Shown piece after piece: positions 6,370 through 15,761 of a stretch of 43,572 bases of DNA (the stretch's first letter is position 1; the number at the start of each line of letters is the position of its first letter). The stretch covers positions 1 through 43,572 of the forward strand of contig JANQKE010000203.1 in the NCBI GenBank assembly GCA_028281265.1, in the 5' to 3' direction. Made by a program: the position numbers and the translations under genes. Source of the DNA: Alphaproteobacteria bacterium. Its GTDB lineage: Bacteria; Pseudomonadota; Alphaproteobacteria; DSM-16000; Inquilinaceae. Under the pieces are notes generated by a model. That model saw only the letters and a program-made list of their open reading frames with translations, was not told the DNA's origin and did no database searches.

Positions 6370-9135
6370 GTGACCGGTTGGCTGGCTCCCCTGGCGTTCA
6401 CCGCCCCGTGGCTGCTGACCGCTCTGGTGCTGTTGCCGGCGATCTACTGGCTGTTGCGGGTGACTCCCCCTGCCCCCCGTCGGCTGGCGTTCCCGCCGAT
6501 CCGCCTGCTCCTGGGCCTGGAGAACACCGAGGAGACGCCGGACCGCACGCCCTGGTGGCTCCTGCTCCTGCGGTTGCTGGTCACGGCCCTGGTCATCCTC
6601 GGCCTGGCCGGCCCGATCCTCAATCCCGGCGAACGTCTGGGCGGGACCGGCCCGGTGCTGCTCGTCGTCGACGATGGCTGGGCGTCGGCCGCCGCTTGGC
6701 CGGAACGGGTGCGCGCGGCCACCGACATCGTCGACCGGGCGGGACGCGAGGGCCGGCCGGTGATCCTGTTGACCACAGCACCCCCGGCGGCCGGCACCCC
6801 CGTGGCGGCGTCCGACGTGCTGACCGCCGGTGAAGCCCGCGCGCGCCTCGAAGCGCTGGACCCCAAGCCCTGGTCGACCGATCGACCGGCGGCGTTGGCG
6901 GCCGCGCGGGCCACCGCCGCCGCCGGCCCGATCACCGCGATCTGGCTGAGCGACGGCCTGGCCGGCGAAGCGGCCCAGGCGCTGACCACCCTTCTCCAGC
7001 GCGCCGGCGGGCTGACCCTCGTCAACCCGGATACCGGGCCTTTGCTGCTGCGGTCGCCCGAAGGCGACGGGCGGGCCCTGGTCGCCACGGTGGTCCGCGG
7101 GCCCGCCGACACGCAGACCGAAGCTGCCGTCACCCTCCGCCTGCTGGCCGAGGACGGCCGCGTGCTCGACCGGCAGGACGCCTTGTTCGACGCCGGCGCC
7201 CGGTCCGCCCGCACCCGCTTCGATCTGCCGTTGGAGGCGCGCAACCAAGCCGCCGCCGTCCGGATCGAAGGGATCACCGGGGCCGCCGCCACGGCCCTCA
7301 TGGATGAGCGCTACCGGCTGCGGCCGGTCGGCGTGGTCGTGCCGGAGACCGGCGACCAGGTCCAGCCGCTGTTGGCACCGAGCTTCTATCTCGAGCAGGC
7401 GTTGGCGCCGTTCGGGGCCGTCACCACCGCCCCGCTGGCGGATCTGCTCGACGGCGGTGACCAGGCGGCGATCGCACTGACCGACGGCCCCGGCCTGTCG
7501 GAGCCGGCACGGCAACGCCTGACCGGATGGATCGAGGCCGGCGGCGTGCTGATCCGCTTTGCCGGTCCGTTGACCGCGGCCGATCCCGACCCGCTGATGC
7601 CGGTCGCCTTGCGCCGCGGCGGCCGGTCGCTGACCGGGGCCCTGTCCTGGGCCGAGCCGATGCCGTTCGACCGGTTCGACCCGGCCGGGCCGTTCTCGGA
7701 CCTGACACCGCCGCCGGAGGTCCGGGTATCCCAGCAGGTGCTGGCCGAACCGTCGGCGGAACTGGCGGGGCGGACCTGGGCGCGGCTGATCGACGGCACC
7801 CCGGTGGTCACGGCCCGCGCGCTCGGCCGGGGCTGGCTGGTGCTGTTCCATGTGACCGCGTCGCCCGACTGGTCCGACCTGCCGCTGTCCGGGCTGTTCG
7901 TGGACATGCTGCGCCGAACCGTCGCCTTGGCAGAAGGCGTCGACAGCCCGGCCGGCGGCGTCGCCCTGCCGCCGATCGTCACCCTCGACGGCTTCGGACG
8001 GCTTCAGGAGCCGGGCGGGACGGTGCGCGCGCTGCCCGCGGAGGCCGGCGACGCGGTTCTAGGGCCGCGCACGCCGCCGGGGCTCTACGGCACGGCGGAT
8101 TACCGGCAGGCCTTCAATCTCGGCGACATGGTGGAGATGCCGGCCGCCGCTTTCGATCCGCCGGCCGGGGTGCCGGTGCGCGGCTACGCGGTCGCCGAGA
8201 CCGTCGCCCTGGGTCCATGGCTCCTGGCCGTCGCGCTGGCCTTGATCGCGCTGGACACGCTGATCGCCCTGGGTCTGCGCGGCCGGCTGGTACCGGCCTT
8301 CGGAAAGCGCAAGCCGGTTGCCGGCATGGCCGCGTTGATCGTCATGCTGGGGGCGGCCGGGGCGATCGAGCCCGCGACCGCGCAGTCCGTGCCGCAGATC
8401 CGGGCCGAGGAACGCGATCTTCTGGCCGCGACCGGTACCTATCTCGCCTATGTCCGCACCGGCAACCCGGATGTCGACGCGATGAGCCAGGCGGGTCTCG
8501 ACGGGCTCGCCCGGGTGTTGACGGCCCGCTCGTCGGTGGAGGCGCAGGGCGCCTTCGCGGTCGACCCGGCGACCGACGAGCTCGCCTTCTACCCCTTGCT
8601 CTATTGGCCGATCCTGCCCCGCCAGCCGGATCTGAGTGCGGCCGCGGTCGCGCGGCTGAACGCCTATATGCGCGGTGGCGGGACCATCGTGTTCGACACC
8701 CGCGACCAGCCGCAGGGCGGCTTCGGCGGCCGGGGCGGACCGCGCGGACCGGCGGCCGAGCGGCTGATCGACGTCGCCGGCAGCCTCGCCGTCCCGCCAT
8801 TGGTGCCGGTGCCGCCCGATCACGTCCTGACCAAGTCGTTCTACCTGATGCAGGAGTTCCCCGGGCGCTTCGAGGGCGGCGATGTCTGGGTGCAGACCGC
8901 CGACGTGGCGGTGAACGACGGGGTCTCGATGGTGGTGATCGGCGCCCATGACTGGGCCTCGGCCTGGGCGATGGATGCGGCGGGCCGGCCGCTGCGGCCG
9001 GTGGTGCCGGGCGGCGACCGCCAGCGGGAGATGGCGTTCCGGTTCGGGATCAACCTCGTGATGTATACGCTGACCGGCAACTACAAGGCCGATCAAGTCC
9101 ATGTGCCGAGCATCCTGGAGCGGTTGGGGCAATGA
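6370..9135 (+). CDS. BatA-like membrane protein fused to DUF4159 domain
   Basis: 921 residues from GTG at 6370. Residues 1-80 carry two membrane helices with the FTAPWLLTALVLLPAIYWLL pattern of the N-terminal BatA/aerotolerance domain. A large periplasmic region follows, with a glutamine-amidotransferase-like segment (ALTDGPGLSEPARQRL). Two hydrophobic segments lie at about 615-640 and 650-670. The last 250 residues are DUF4159: ERDLLAATGTYLAYVRTGN at the front, then FYPLLYWPI, RGGGTIVFDTRD and FRFGINLVMYTLTGNYKADQ. The second hydrophobic segment ends in ATAQS like a signal-peptidase site, as if two ancestral genes had been joined. The stop overlaps the next start by 4 bases (ATGA), indicating coupling. 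Likely part of an inner-membrane complex with the MoxR and DUF58 products (inference). Confidence 0.9.
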   Translation: MTGWLAPLAFTAPWLLTALVLLPAIYWLLRVTPPAPRRLAFPPIRLLLGLENTEETPDRTPWWLLLLRLLVTALVILGLAGPILNPGERLGGTGPVLLVVDDGWASAAAWPERVRAATDIVDRAGREGRPVILLTTAPPAAGTPVAASDVLTAGEARARLEALDPKPWSTDRPAALAAARATAAAGPITAIWLSDGLAGEAAQALTTLLQRAGGLTLVNPDTGPLLLRSPEGDGRALVATVVRGPADTQTEAAVTLRLLAEDGRVLDRQDALFDAGARSARTRFDLPLEARNQAAAVRIEGITGAAATALMDERYRLRPVGVVVPETGDQVQPLLAPSFYLEQALAPFGAVTTAPLADLLDGGDQAAIALTDGPGLSEPARQRLTGWIEAGGVLIRFAGPLTAADPDPLMPVALRRGGRSLTGALSWAEPMPFDRFDPAGPFSDLTPPPEVRVSQQVLAEPSAELAGRTWARLIDGTPVVTARALGRGWLVLFHVTASPDWSDLPLSGLFVDMLRRTVALAEGVDSPAGGVALPPIVTLDGFGRLQEPGGTVRALPAEAGDAVLGPRTPPGLYGTADYRQAFNLGDMVEMPAAAFDPPAGVPVRGYAVAETVALGPWLLAVALALIALDTLIALGLRGRLVPAFGKRKPVAGMAALIVMLGAAGAIEPATAQSVPQIRAEERDLLAATGTYLAYVRTGNPDVDAMSQAGLDGLARVLTARSSVEAQGAFAVDPATDELAFYPLLYWPILPRQPDLSAAAVARLNAYMRGGGTIVFDTRDQPQGGFGGRGGPRGPAAERLIDVAGSLAVPPLVPVPPDHVLTKSFYLMQEFPGRFEGGDVWVQTADVAVNDGVSMVVIGAHDWASAWAMDAAGRPLRPVVPGGDRQREMAFRFGINLVMYTLTGNYKADQVHVPSILERLGQ

Positions 9136-11228
9136 TCGCGGTCGGCGGCGTCACCTTCGATCCGGTGCTGCCCTGGGCGGTGCTGGCCCCGCTGTTCGCC
9201 ATGGCCGGCGCGGCCGTCCTGTGGGGCCTGGCGATGCGGGCGCGGGGGGCGTGGCTGCGGCTATTGGGGGTGCTGATCCTCGCCGGCCTGCTGCTCGATC
9301 CGGCCTGGACGGAGGAGGAGCGGGAGCCGCTGACCGACATCGTCGCCGTCGTCGTCGATGAGAGCCCGAGCCAGGCGATCGGGGACCGGCCGGGCCGGAC
9401 CGATCGGGCGGTGGCCGAACTGACCGCGGCCCTGGCCGATCGGCCGGGGCTCGAGGTCCGCCTGGTCCGGGCCGGCGGCCAGGGCGACGGCAGCGGGGTG
9501 GTCGACGCCACCAACCTGATGACCGCGGCCGAACAGGTGCTGGCCGACGTTCCCCGCAGCCGGGTGGCCGGGACGGTGCTGATCACCGACGGCCAGGTGC
9601 ACGACCTGCCGGACACACCGGCCGACCTGGTGCCGCTCGGCCCCGTGCACGCGCTGTTGACCGGGGCGCCGGGGGAGCGGGACCGGCGGCTGGTGATCGA
9701 ACAGGCGCCGGCCTTCGGGGTGGTCGGCGAGGCGGTGACGATCCAGCTCCGCATCGAGGATCTGCCGACCGATTCCGGTACCGGCCGGCCGGTCCGGCTG
9801 ACGGTCGCCCGGGACGGCCTCGTACTGGCGGAGCCGCTGGTGATCACCGGCCGGCCGGTCGCCGTCCCGGTGCCGATCGACCGCGGCGGTCCGACGGTGG
9901 TGGAGATCGCCGCGGAGCCTTGGGAGGGCGAGCTGTCGGCGGCGAACAACCGGGTCGCGATGACCATCAACGGGGTGCGCGACCGGTTGCGGGTACTGCT
10001 GGTCTCCGGCCTGCCGCATCCGGGGGAGCGGACCTGGCGCAACATCCTGAAGTCCGACCCGTCGGTGGACCTCGTGCACTTCACCATCCTGCGCCCGGCC
10101 GAAAAGCAGGACGGCACCCCGATTGAGGAGCTGTCGCTGATCGCGTTTCCGATTCGGGAGCTGTTCGAGCTGCGGCTGGACGAGTTCGACCTGATCATCT
10201 TCGACCGGTACCGCCGGCGCGGGGTGCTGCCACCGCTGTATTTCTACAATATCCGCGACTATGTAGAACGGGGCGGGGCGTTCCTGGAAGCCAGCGGCCC
10301 CGCATTCGCCGGGATCACCAGCATCTACCGGACCGCCTTGTCGGACTTCCTGCCCGGATCCCCGACCGGCGACGTGGTGGAAGAACCGTTCCTGCCGCGG
10401 CTGACCGAGCTGGGCCGTCGCCATCCGGTCACGTCCGTGCTCGCCGAAGCCGATCCGGACGCGGCCGGCCGGCCCGGCTGGGGCCGCTGGTTCCGGCACG
10501 TCCCCGTCGATGTCCGCGCCGGGGAGACGCTGCTCAGCGGTACCGAGGAGCGGCCGCTCCTGATCCTCGACCGGTTCGGGGAGGGCCGTGTGGCCCAGCT
10601 CGCCACCGACCAGATCTGGTTGTGGAGCCGGGGCTATGACGGTGGTGGGCCGCATGCCGAGTTGTTGCGCCGGATGGTGCACTGGCTGATGCGCGAGCCG
10701 GCGCTGGAGGAAGAGGATCTGCGCGCCCGGGCCGAGGGCGACCGGCTGTTCGTGGAACGCCGCAGCCTGGACGACGCGCCGCAGGCGGTGACGGTGACCA
10801 CGCCGACCGGCCAGGTGCTGCCGCTGGCACTCGACGACCTGGCCGGTGCCCCCGGCATGCGGACCGGCGAGCTGTCGGTCACCGCGCCGGGGGTCTACCG
10901 GGTGGAGGACGGCGTGCGGGCGGCCCTGGCCGTGGTCGGGGCCGAGAACCCGCCCGAATTGCGGGACCTGCGGTCGGAGGCCGATCCGCTGCGCCCGGTG
11001 GCCGAGGCGACCGGCGGCAGCGTCCGCTATCTCAGCCGGGGTGGCCTGCCCGACATCCGTCATGTCGACCCCGACCGGGCGCTGGCCGGCTCCGGCTTCA
11101 TCGGCCTGCGGGCCAATGGCGACTATGCGGTCACCGGGGTGCGCCAGGTCCCCCTGCTGCCGGCCTGGATCGCCCTGGCCCTGGCGCTGGCCGCCCTGAT
11201 GGCGACCTGGCGCCGCGAAGCCGGCTAG
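9132..11228 (+). CDS. large membrane protein of MoxR operon, glutamine-amidotransferase-like fold
   Basis: 698 residues. Two N-terminal helices (about 10-30 and 38-56) and one C-terminal helix (about 675-692) bracket a large periplasmic domain. Near residues 70-160 there is a vWA-like stretch (VAVVVDESPSQAIGDR, then VLITDGQVHDLP). After residue 290 comes a class-I amidotransferase-like fold (LRVLLVSGLPHPGERTWRN, then GAFLEASGPAFAG); no catalytic Cys-His pair is evident. It shares an ATGA with the gene before it. The amber stop TAG (11226-11228) is followed at once by a 38-base palindromic repeat. Last gene of the MoxR operon. Biochemical role unknown. Confidence 0.88.
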   Translation: MIAVGGVTFDPVLPWAVLAPLFAMAGAAVLWGLAMRARGAWLRLLGVLILAGLLLDPAWTEEEREPLTDIVAVVVDESPSQAIGDRPGRTDRAVAELTAALADRPGLEVRLVRAGGQGDGSGVVDATNLMTAAEQVLADVPRSRVAGTVLITDGQVHDLPDTPADLVPLGPVHALLTGAPGERDRRLVIEQAPAFGVVGEAVTIQLRIEDLPTDSGTGRPVRLTVARDGLVLAEPLVITGRPVAVPVPIDRGGPTVVEIAAEPWEGELSAANNRVAMTINGVRDRLRVLLVSGLPHPGERTWRNILKSDPSVDLVHFTILRPAEKQDGTPIEELSLIAFPIRELFELRLDEFDLIIFDRYRRRGVLPPLYFYNIRDYVERGGAFLEASGPAFAGITSIYRTALSDFLPGSPTGDVVEEPFLPRLTELGRRHPVTSVLAEADPDAAGRPGWGRWFRHVPVDVRAGETLLSGTEERPLLILDRFGEGRVAQLATDQIWLWSRGYDGGGPHAELLRRMVHWLMREPALEEEDLRARAEGDRLFVERRSLDDAPQAVTVTTPTGQVLPLALDDLAGAPGMRTGELSVTAPGVYRVEDGVRAALAVVGAENPPELRDLRSEADPLRPVAEATGGSVRYLSRGGLPDIRHVDPDRALAGSGFIGLRANGDYAVTGVRQVPLLPAWIALALALAALMATWRREAG

Positions 11229-11270
11229 AGAGCCTCTTATCTGCGTCCGTTCGGACGCAGATAAGAGGCC
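11226..11270. repeat. composite palindromic repeat, copy R1 (hairpin I only)
   Basis: 11232-11249 and 11252-11269 are perfect 18-base inverted arms around a TT loop, with core CTGCGTCCG/CGGACGCAG. The same core occurs at about 18888-18909, 22471-22488 and 40976-40995. The element begins at the TAG stop of the upstream gene. It could terminate the MoxR operon transcript, although no U-tract follows. Confidence 0.85.
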
Positions 11271-11358
11271 TCTCACTCTTCTGTGCCGGAAACGGCACGG
11301 ACAAGGTATTCCAACCCGGCCGGGGCGTGGGCCGATGGCGGCTGGTCGGACGTGCCGC

Positions 11359-11889
11359 TCAAGCCCCGTCGGCGACGTCGTCGCCCCACTCGTCCCGCAG
11401 CTTGTCTTGCGCCTTCTTGTGCTCGGCGATGGCGGTGCGGGTCTTCACCGCGATGCTGGCGGCGACCAGCGGCGGGACCGCAAGGTGGATCGCCCAGCCC
11501 AGCGCGGCGGCCCCGAACATCCCCAGCCAGTGCATCGGCTGGGACAACAGGCCGATCGTCAGCTCCATGCTGTGGCCGCCCGTCCACAGCTCGAACGCCG
11601 CCGGCATCACCCCGCAGAAATTCAGGCTGCCGACCGAGATCGCCGCGTATTTCTCCCGGTTCTTGTCGACGATCAAGGCCACCAATGTCGGCACCAACCC
11701 CACCGCGAACAGAACCGCCGTCGGCAGCGCCACCGCCGCCAACGGGCCGAGGATCAGCAGGCCGGTCAGGATGTTGCGAACCAGGCTGCCGCCCCGTTTG
11801 GCCGCCGGGCGCGGGCGTGCCGCCGGGCGTACCGGTTTGCCGGGCGCCGCGGGACGGCGAAGCGGGGCAGGGCGCTGCTGCGGGGCCAT
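11359..11889 (-). CDS. conserved hypothetical membrane protein
   Basis: 176 residues. The N-terminal 35 residues are a cytoplasmic Pro/Arg/Ala-rich basic tail. Three to four membrane segments follow (about 36-60, 62-75, 115-135 and 140-158), with the motif FCGVMPAAFELWTGGHSMEL between them, and then a charged C-terminal helix (KTRTAIAEHKKAQDKLRDEW). I do not recognise a function. It starts 26 bases after the stop of the pseudokinase gene on the same strand, so the two are almost certainly co-transcribed. The kinase-like protein ends in a membrane anchor, so the two products may meet at the membrane (inference). Confidence 0.75.
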   Translation of the reverse strand: MAPQQRPAPLRRPAAPGKPVRPAARPRPAAKRGGSLVRNILTGLLILGPLAAVALPTAVLFAVGLVPTLVALIVDKNREKYAAISVGSLNFCGVMPAAFELWTGGHSMELTIGLLSQPMHWLGMFGAAALGWAIHLAVPPLVAASIAVKTRTAIAEHKKAQDKLRDEWGDDVADGA

Positions 11890-11915
11890 GGGGGCTTGAC
11901 GTGCTGCGGCGGCCG

Positions 11916-14096
11916 TCAGGCGGCCTGCCAGACGACGATGATCGCCAGCAGGCCGGCGGCGGCGATGCTGGAAGCCAGCGCCGCCATCTGCTGACCGGTA
12001 TCGCGGGACACGGCGTGGCGGGTCTCGAGCTTTCGGGTCAGTTGCCGGATCTCCCGCGCATGGGTGCGGTACTCCGCCCGGGCGGCGGCGAACTCACCGG
12101 AATCCTTGGCCGGACTGGCGTCCTCCTGCATCAGCATCTGGATGTTGCGGAGCAGCCCGGTTGCGGCCTGCTTGTCGATATCCCGAAGCAGACGCTCCCG
12201 CCGTTTCCTGCTGTGCAGGGTTTGCAGTCCCGGCTTCAGCAAGCGCACGATCCAGCGACACAACCCGGGCAGCGGATGCACCCGGGCGTCGGCCTGCAGG
12301 GTGGTGAGCACGTCGAGAGCCCCCAGGGCCCGTGCGACCGGGTCGTCGGCTCGGCCGATCGCCCGCATCTGCCGCGGGCTCAGATTGGGGTAGCGCGACA
12401 GGATGAAGCCGGCGATATGGCGGTCGATGGGGTCGCGCGGGGCGTCGCGCCGGTCGGCGATGGTTTCCAGGGCCCGGAGCAGTTGATCGCATTGCAGGAT
12501 GTAGAACCCGTCCAGGAACGGGCTGCGGCAGGGCATCGAGGGGTTGAGCTCGTACAGGACCCGCTCGATGCCGAAGCCCGGGATCTCCTGATCCAGGAGC
12601 GTTCGCATCGCCTCGAACTGCCGGGCCCAGGTGGCGTGATCGCTGGTATGCCGGGCCTGAACGGAAACCCAGAACAGCGGCAGGTTGCCGGCGATGATCT
12701 CCGCCGGGATCTGCGGGCCCTTGCCGGAGATGTACTCCTCGGACAGTAGAGCGGCGATGCCATCGATCGTCGTCGCCACGCCGCGGTACCGGATCGGCCC
12801 GGTCGGATCGAGGGCGATGCACAGCCGTGCCAGCCGCCGATGGCCCAGGGTGGGGTTGCTCCCCGCCTGGCCCCCGCGCACGGCCTCCTGCACCCGGTCC
12901 GCTATGGCGTCGTCGCTCAGTCCGCGACGCAGCCAGGCGTCGAGGTCGGGCAGGCTGATCGTGTTGGGCCGCAGTTCCGGCTCTTCGGCCAAGGCGATGG
13001 CCAGGCGGCGCGGCTGCCAGTGATCGGCGCCGGCGTGATGCAGGGGCCGGACCGCCTGCACCGGTGAGCGGGCCTGCTTCGGCGTCAGGCGGCGGCCGCT
13101 GAGCCATTGGTCGAGATCGTCGACCGTCCACCGGTCGTCCGGCTCGTCGAGCAGCAGCCCCTTGATCGGCTCCACCAGGTCGAGCGGCAGCCGGTGATCG
13201 CCCACGACGGCCCCGAAGCTGCCATTGGCCAGCTTGCTCTCCAGAATCTCGGCATCGGACATGCCGTCAAGCGGTGCCCGTCCCTTGAGCAAGGCGACCA
13301 GCGTGACCCCGAGGGCGTACAGATCGTCGGCGTTGGTGCCTGCCCCGCGCCCCGCCGGGGTGCATTGCATCCGCTCGACGGTCTGATAGAGGGCCGGCTG
13401 GCCGAGCCCCGCGGGTGCGGCAACGCAGTCGCCCAGCACGGCCGGCGTCTCGCCGCCGGCGCGGTACAGGTTGGTGGGGTTGATGCAGCCGTGAAACACC
13501 CGCCGCGCCCGCAGATCGCGCAACACCTGGGACATCGGCTTGATGATGCAGCGCACCAGGATGTCGTCCCGGTACGGATCGATCCTGTCGTCGGCGGTGC
13601 GGAGGATACGTCGTCCCGGCGGTCGCGCGTAGACCAGGATCGGCGTCTCGCGGCCATCCTCGATCCAGCGGCTGACCCCGAAGCTGCGGACCTTCAGCAA
13701 CGCTTCGTTGTCCAGCCGCAGCAGCGACGGGAGCAGATCCAAGCGAAGCGGCCGGCCGGTCGTGCAGACATAGCCGATCGCCATACGCTTGGGCTTCTTC
13801 AGGTCGCGGGCCTCGAAGGCGTTGGCGTAGGGCCGGTCATACTCCGGCATCGGCAGGTGGGCGATCACCTCGTAGCGGGAACCGACCGTAACCGCCCCGG
13901 ACGCCACCACTGTCCCGCCACCGCCCCGGTACGCCGACCCGCTCGTCGCCGCCGGCGGGTCGGTTGCCGGTGCCGTCCCCCGGCCGACCCGGGCCGCCGG
14001 CTCGAACGGCGGGGGTGTGGCCCCGTCGGAACGGCCGGCGTCCGGGGGCGGGCTGTCCGAACCGGACAGAAAGGTGGTGAGATCGCTGGGCGGCAT
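11916..14096 (-). CDS. tail-anchored protein-kinase-like protein, probable pseudokinase
   Basis: 726 residues. A Pro/Ala/Gly-rich N-terminal 70 residues precede a degenerate Ser/Thr-kinase fold (about 72-335). The catalytic loop that should read HRDxKPxN is HGCINPTN (202-209), lacking the catalytic Asp and Lys. The DFG position reads GDC (222-224). No glycine-rich loop or VAIK lysine is recognisable. The structural ADDLYALGVTL segment (256-266) is preserved, so the fold is probably retained. The middle third is alpha-helical with no recognised domain. The C-terminus has a charged helix (about 665-695) and a single membrane segment (about 704-723), giving a tail-anchored topology. Likely a scaffold or regulator rather than an enzyme. 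Operonic with the membrane protein downstream. Confidence 0.8.
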   Translation of the reverse strand: MPPSDLTTFLSGSDSPPPDAGRSDGATPPPFEPAARVGRGTAPATDPPAATSGSAYRGGGGTVVASGAVTVGSRYEVIAHLPMPEYDRPYANAFEARDLKKPKRMAIGYVCTTGRPLRLDLLPSLLRLDNEALLKVRSFGVSRWIEDGRETPILVYARPPGRRILRTADDRIDPYRDDILVRCIIKPMSQVLRDLRARRVFHGCINPTNLYRAGGETPAVLGDCVAAPAGLGQPALYQTVERMQCTPAGRGAGTNADDLYALGVTLVALLKGRAPLDGMSDAEILESKLANGSFGAVVGDHRLPLDLVEPIKGLLLDEPDDRWTVDDLDQWLSGRRLTPKQARSPVQAVRPLHHAGADHWQPRRLAIALAEEPELRPNTISLPDLDAWLRRGLSDDAIADRVQEAVRGGQAGSNPTLGHRRLARLCIALDPTGPIRYRGVATTIDGIAALLSEEYISGKGPQIPAEIIAGNLPLFWVSVQARHTSDHATWARQFEAMRTLLDQEIPGFGIERVLYELNPSMPCRSPFLDGFYILQCDQLLRALETIADRRDAPRDPIDRHIAGFILSRYPNLSPRQMRAIGRADDPVARALGALDVLTTLQADARVHPLPGLCRWIVRLLKPGLQTLHSRKRRERLLRDIDKQAATGLLRNIQMLMQEDASPAKDSGEFAAARAEYRTHAREIRQLTRKLETRHAVSRDTGQQMAALASSIAAAGLLAIIVVWQAA

Positions 14097-14390
14097 GCGC
14101 GGCGGCGGTGTCCGAGAAAGGGCGGCCCCCGGCCACCCGGTCCAAACGCACGATCGCGTGCGATGGCAAAGATTCGGTTAAGCCCCCCGGTGATTGCACC
14201 TAATGGATGAGGTGGACGGGGGGGCGACGTTCGTTAACGGCGTCAGACACCTCATGCCAAGGTGTGATGAGCAAGAGGCATCGCAACTTGGCAAGCACGA
14301 CCGCACGCCCAGGCGATTGCGGGGAAAGCCTCGCATGTCGCTCGAACGAAACGACGGTTTGAGCTGAGGTCACCTCAGTGCGAACCGGCA
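14097..14390. other. intergenic region between purA and pseudokinase gene
   Basis: 294 bases with lower GC than its neighbours and no convincing gene. Two short inverted repeats lie downstream of purA: CTGAGGT/ACCTCAG near 14364-14378 and ACACC/GGTGT near 14249-14266. They could form weak terminator or processing hairpins but lack T-tracts. The pseudokinase promoter should lie in the left part; I could not fix -35/-10 boxes. Confidence 0.4.
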
Positions 14391-15683
14391 TCAGTCCTGA
14401 AACGGGTCGCGGACCAGGATCGTATCCTCGCGCTCCGGGCTGGTGGACAGCAAGGCGACGGGGGTCTCGATCAACTCCTCCAACCGGCGGATGTACTTGA
14501 TCGCGTTGGCCGGCAGATCGGCCCAGCTACGCGCCCCCTGGGTGCTGTCGGTCCAGCCGTCCAGGGTCTCGTAGATCGGCTCGACCGCGGCCTGGGCCCG
14601 TTCGCCGGCCGGCAGGTGATGGACCAGGCTGCCGCCCAGCCGGTACGCGGTGCAGATCTTCAGTTCGGACAGCCCGTCGAGCACGTCGAGCTTGGTCAGG
14701 GCGATGCCGTTGATACCGCCGAGCTTGGCGGCCTGGCGCACCATCACCGCATCGAACCAGCCGCAGCGCCGGGCCCGGCCGGTGACGGTGCCGAACTCCC
14801 GCCCGCGCTCACCCAGACGCTGGCCGATCGTGTCGTGCAGTTCGGTCGGGAACGGCCCGCTGCCGACCCGGGTGGTGTAGGCCTTGGTGATGCCCAGGAC
14901 GAAGCCCGTGGCGCCGGGTCCCAGCCCGCTGCCGTTGGCGGCCTGTCCGGCGATGGTGTTGGAGGATGTCACATACGGATAGGTACCGTGATCGACGTCC
15001 AGCATGATGCCTTGTGCGCCTTCGAACAGGATGCGCCGGCCCGCCCGCCGCAACTGCTCCAGCCGCTGCCAGGCGACCCCGGCATAGGGGAGGATCCGCG
15101 CCCGTACCGGTTCGAGCTTCTTCAGCACGGCTTCGGTGGCGATCTCGGGCTCGCCGACGCCGCGCAGATAGGCGTTGTGGTGGGCCAGCAACTGGTCGAG
15201 CTTGGCCGTCAGGATCTCCGGCTCGGCCAGATCGCACAGCCGGATCGCCCGGCGCGCCACCTTGTCCTCATAGGCCGGGCCGATGCCGCGTCCGGTGGTG
15301 CCGATCTTCGCCGAGCCGCGCGCGATCTCCCGGGCCCGGTCGATCGCCTGGTGGATCGGCAGGATCAGGGTGGCGTTCTCGGCGATCATCAGGGTTTCGG
15401 GGCTGACCTCGACCCCTTGCCCACGGACGGTCTCGATCTCCTCCAGCAGGGCCCAGGGGTCGACGACCACGCCGTTGCCGATCACCGACAGCTTGCCCGG
15501 CCGCACCACGCCCGACGGCAACAGGCTGAGCTTGAACACCGTATCGCCGATCACCAGGGTGTGCCCGGCATTGTGGCCGCCTTGGAAACGGACGATCACA
15601 TCGGCCCGGGCCGACAGCCAATCGACGATCTTGCCATTGCCCTCATCCCCCCATTGGGAGCCGATGACGGTCACATTGGCCAT
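14391..15683 (-). CDS. purA: adenylosuccinate synthetase
   Basis: Condenses IMP and aspartate with GTP to adenylosuccinate, the first committed step of AMP synthesis; cytoplasmic. 430 residues, full length. N-terminal [14 protein letters not shown] carries the catalytic Asp13. GGHNAGHT holds the catalytic His, and [12 protein letters not shown] closes the C-terminus. Where almost all enzymes have Lys16 (GDEGKGK) this copy has Asn (codon AAT), a notable change in the GTP/IMP-binding loop. It lies 78 bases downstream of hisZ on the same strand, the usual alphaproteobacterial pairing, so co-transcription is likely. Confidence 0.97.
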   Translation of the reverse strand: MANVTVIGSQWGDEGNGKIVDWLSARADVIVRFQGGHNAGHTLVIGDTVFKLSLLPSGVVRPGKLSVIGNGVVVDPWALLEEIETVRGQGVEVSPETLMIAENATLILPIHQAIDRAREIARGSAKIGTTGRGIGPAYEDKVARRAIRLCDLAEPEILTAKLDQLLAHHNAYLRGVGEPEIATEAVLKKLEPVRARILPYAGVAWQRLEQLRRAGRRILFEGAQGIMLDVDHGTYPYVTSSNTIAGQAANGSGLGPGATGFVLGITKAYTTRVGSGPFPTELHDTIGQRLGERGREFGTVTGRARRCGWFDAVMVRQAAKLGGINGIALTKLDVLDGLSELKICTAYRLGGSLVHHLPAGERAQAAVEPIYETLDGWTDSTQGARSWADLPANAIKYIRRLEELIETPVALLSTSPEREDTILVRDPFQD

Positions 15684-15761
15684 GTTGCATACACCTGGGT
15701 GATGAAAGGAAAGCGGCGGCGACCCCGCGGGTCGCGCCCGGCCGGTTGCGGGCGCATCAGC

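Noticed and set aside
5806-7851. 681-codon minus-strand frame opposite DUF58 and DUF4159 genes
   Set aside because: Gln/Arg/Gly-rich shadow with no motif; the plus-strand operon accounts for the region.
14200-14391. 63-codon minus-strand frame downstream of purA
   Set aside because: Starts at the purA stop, no ribosome site, crosses hairpins.
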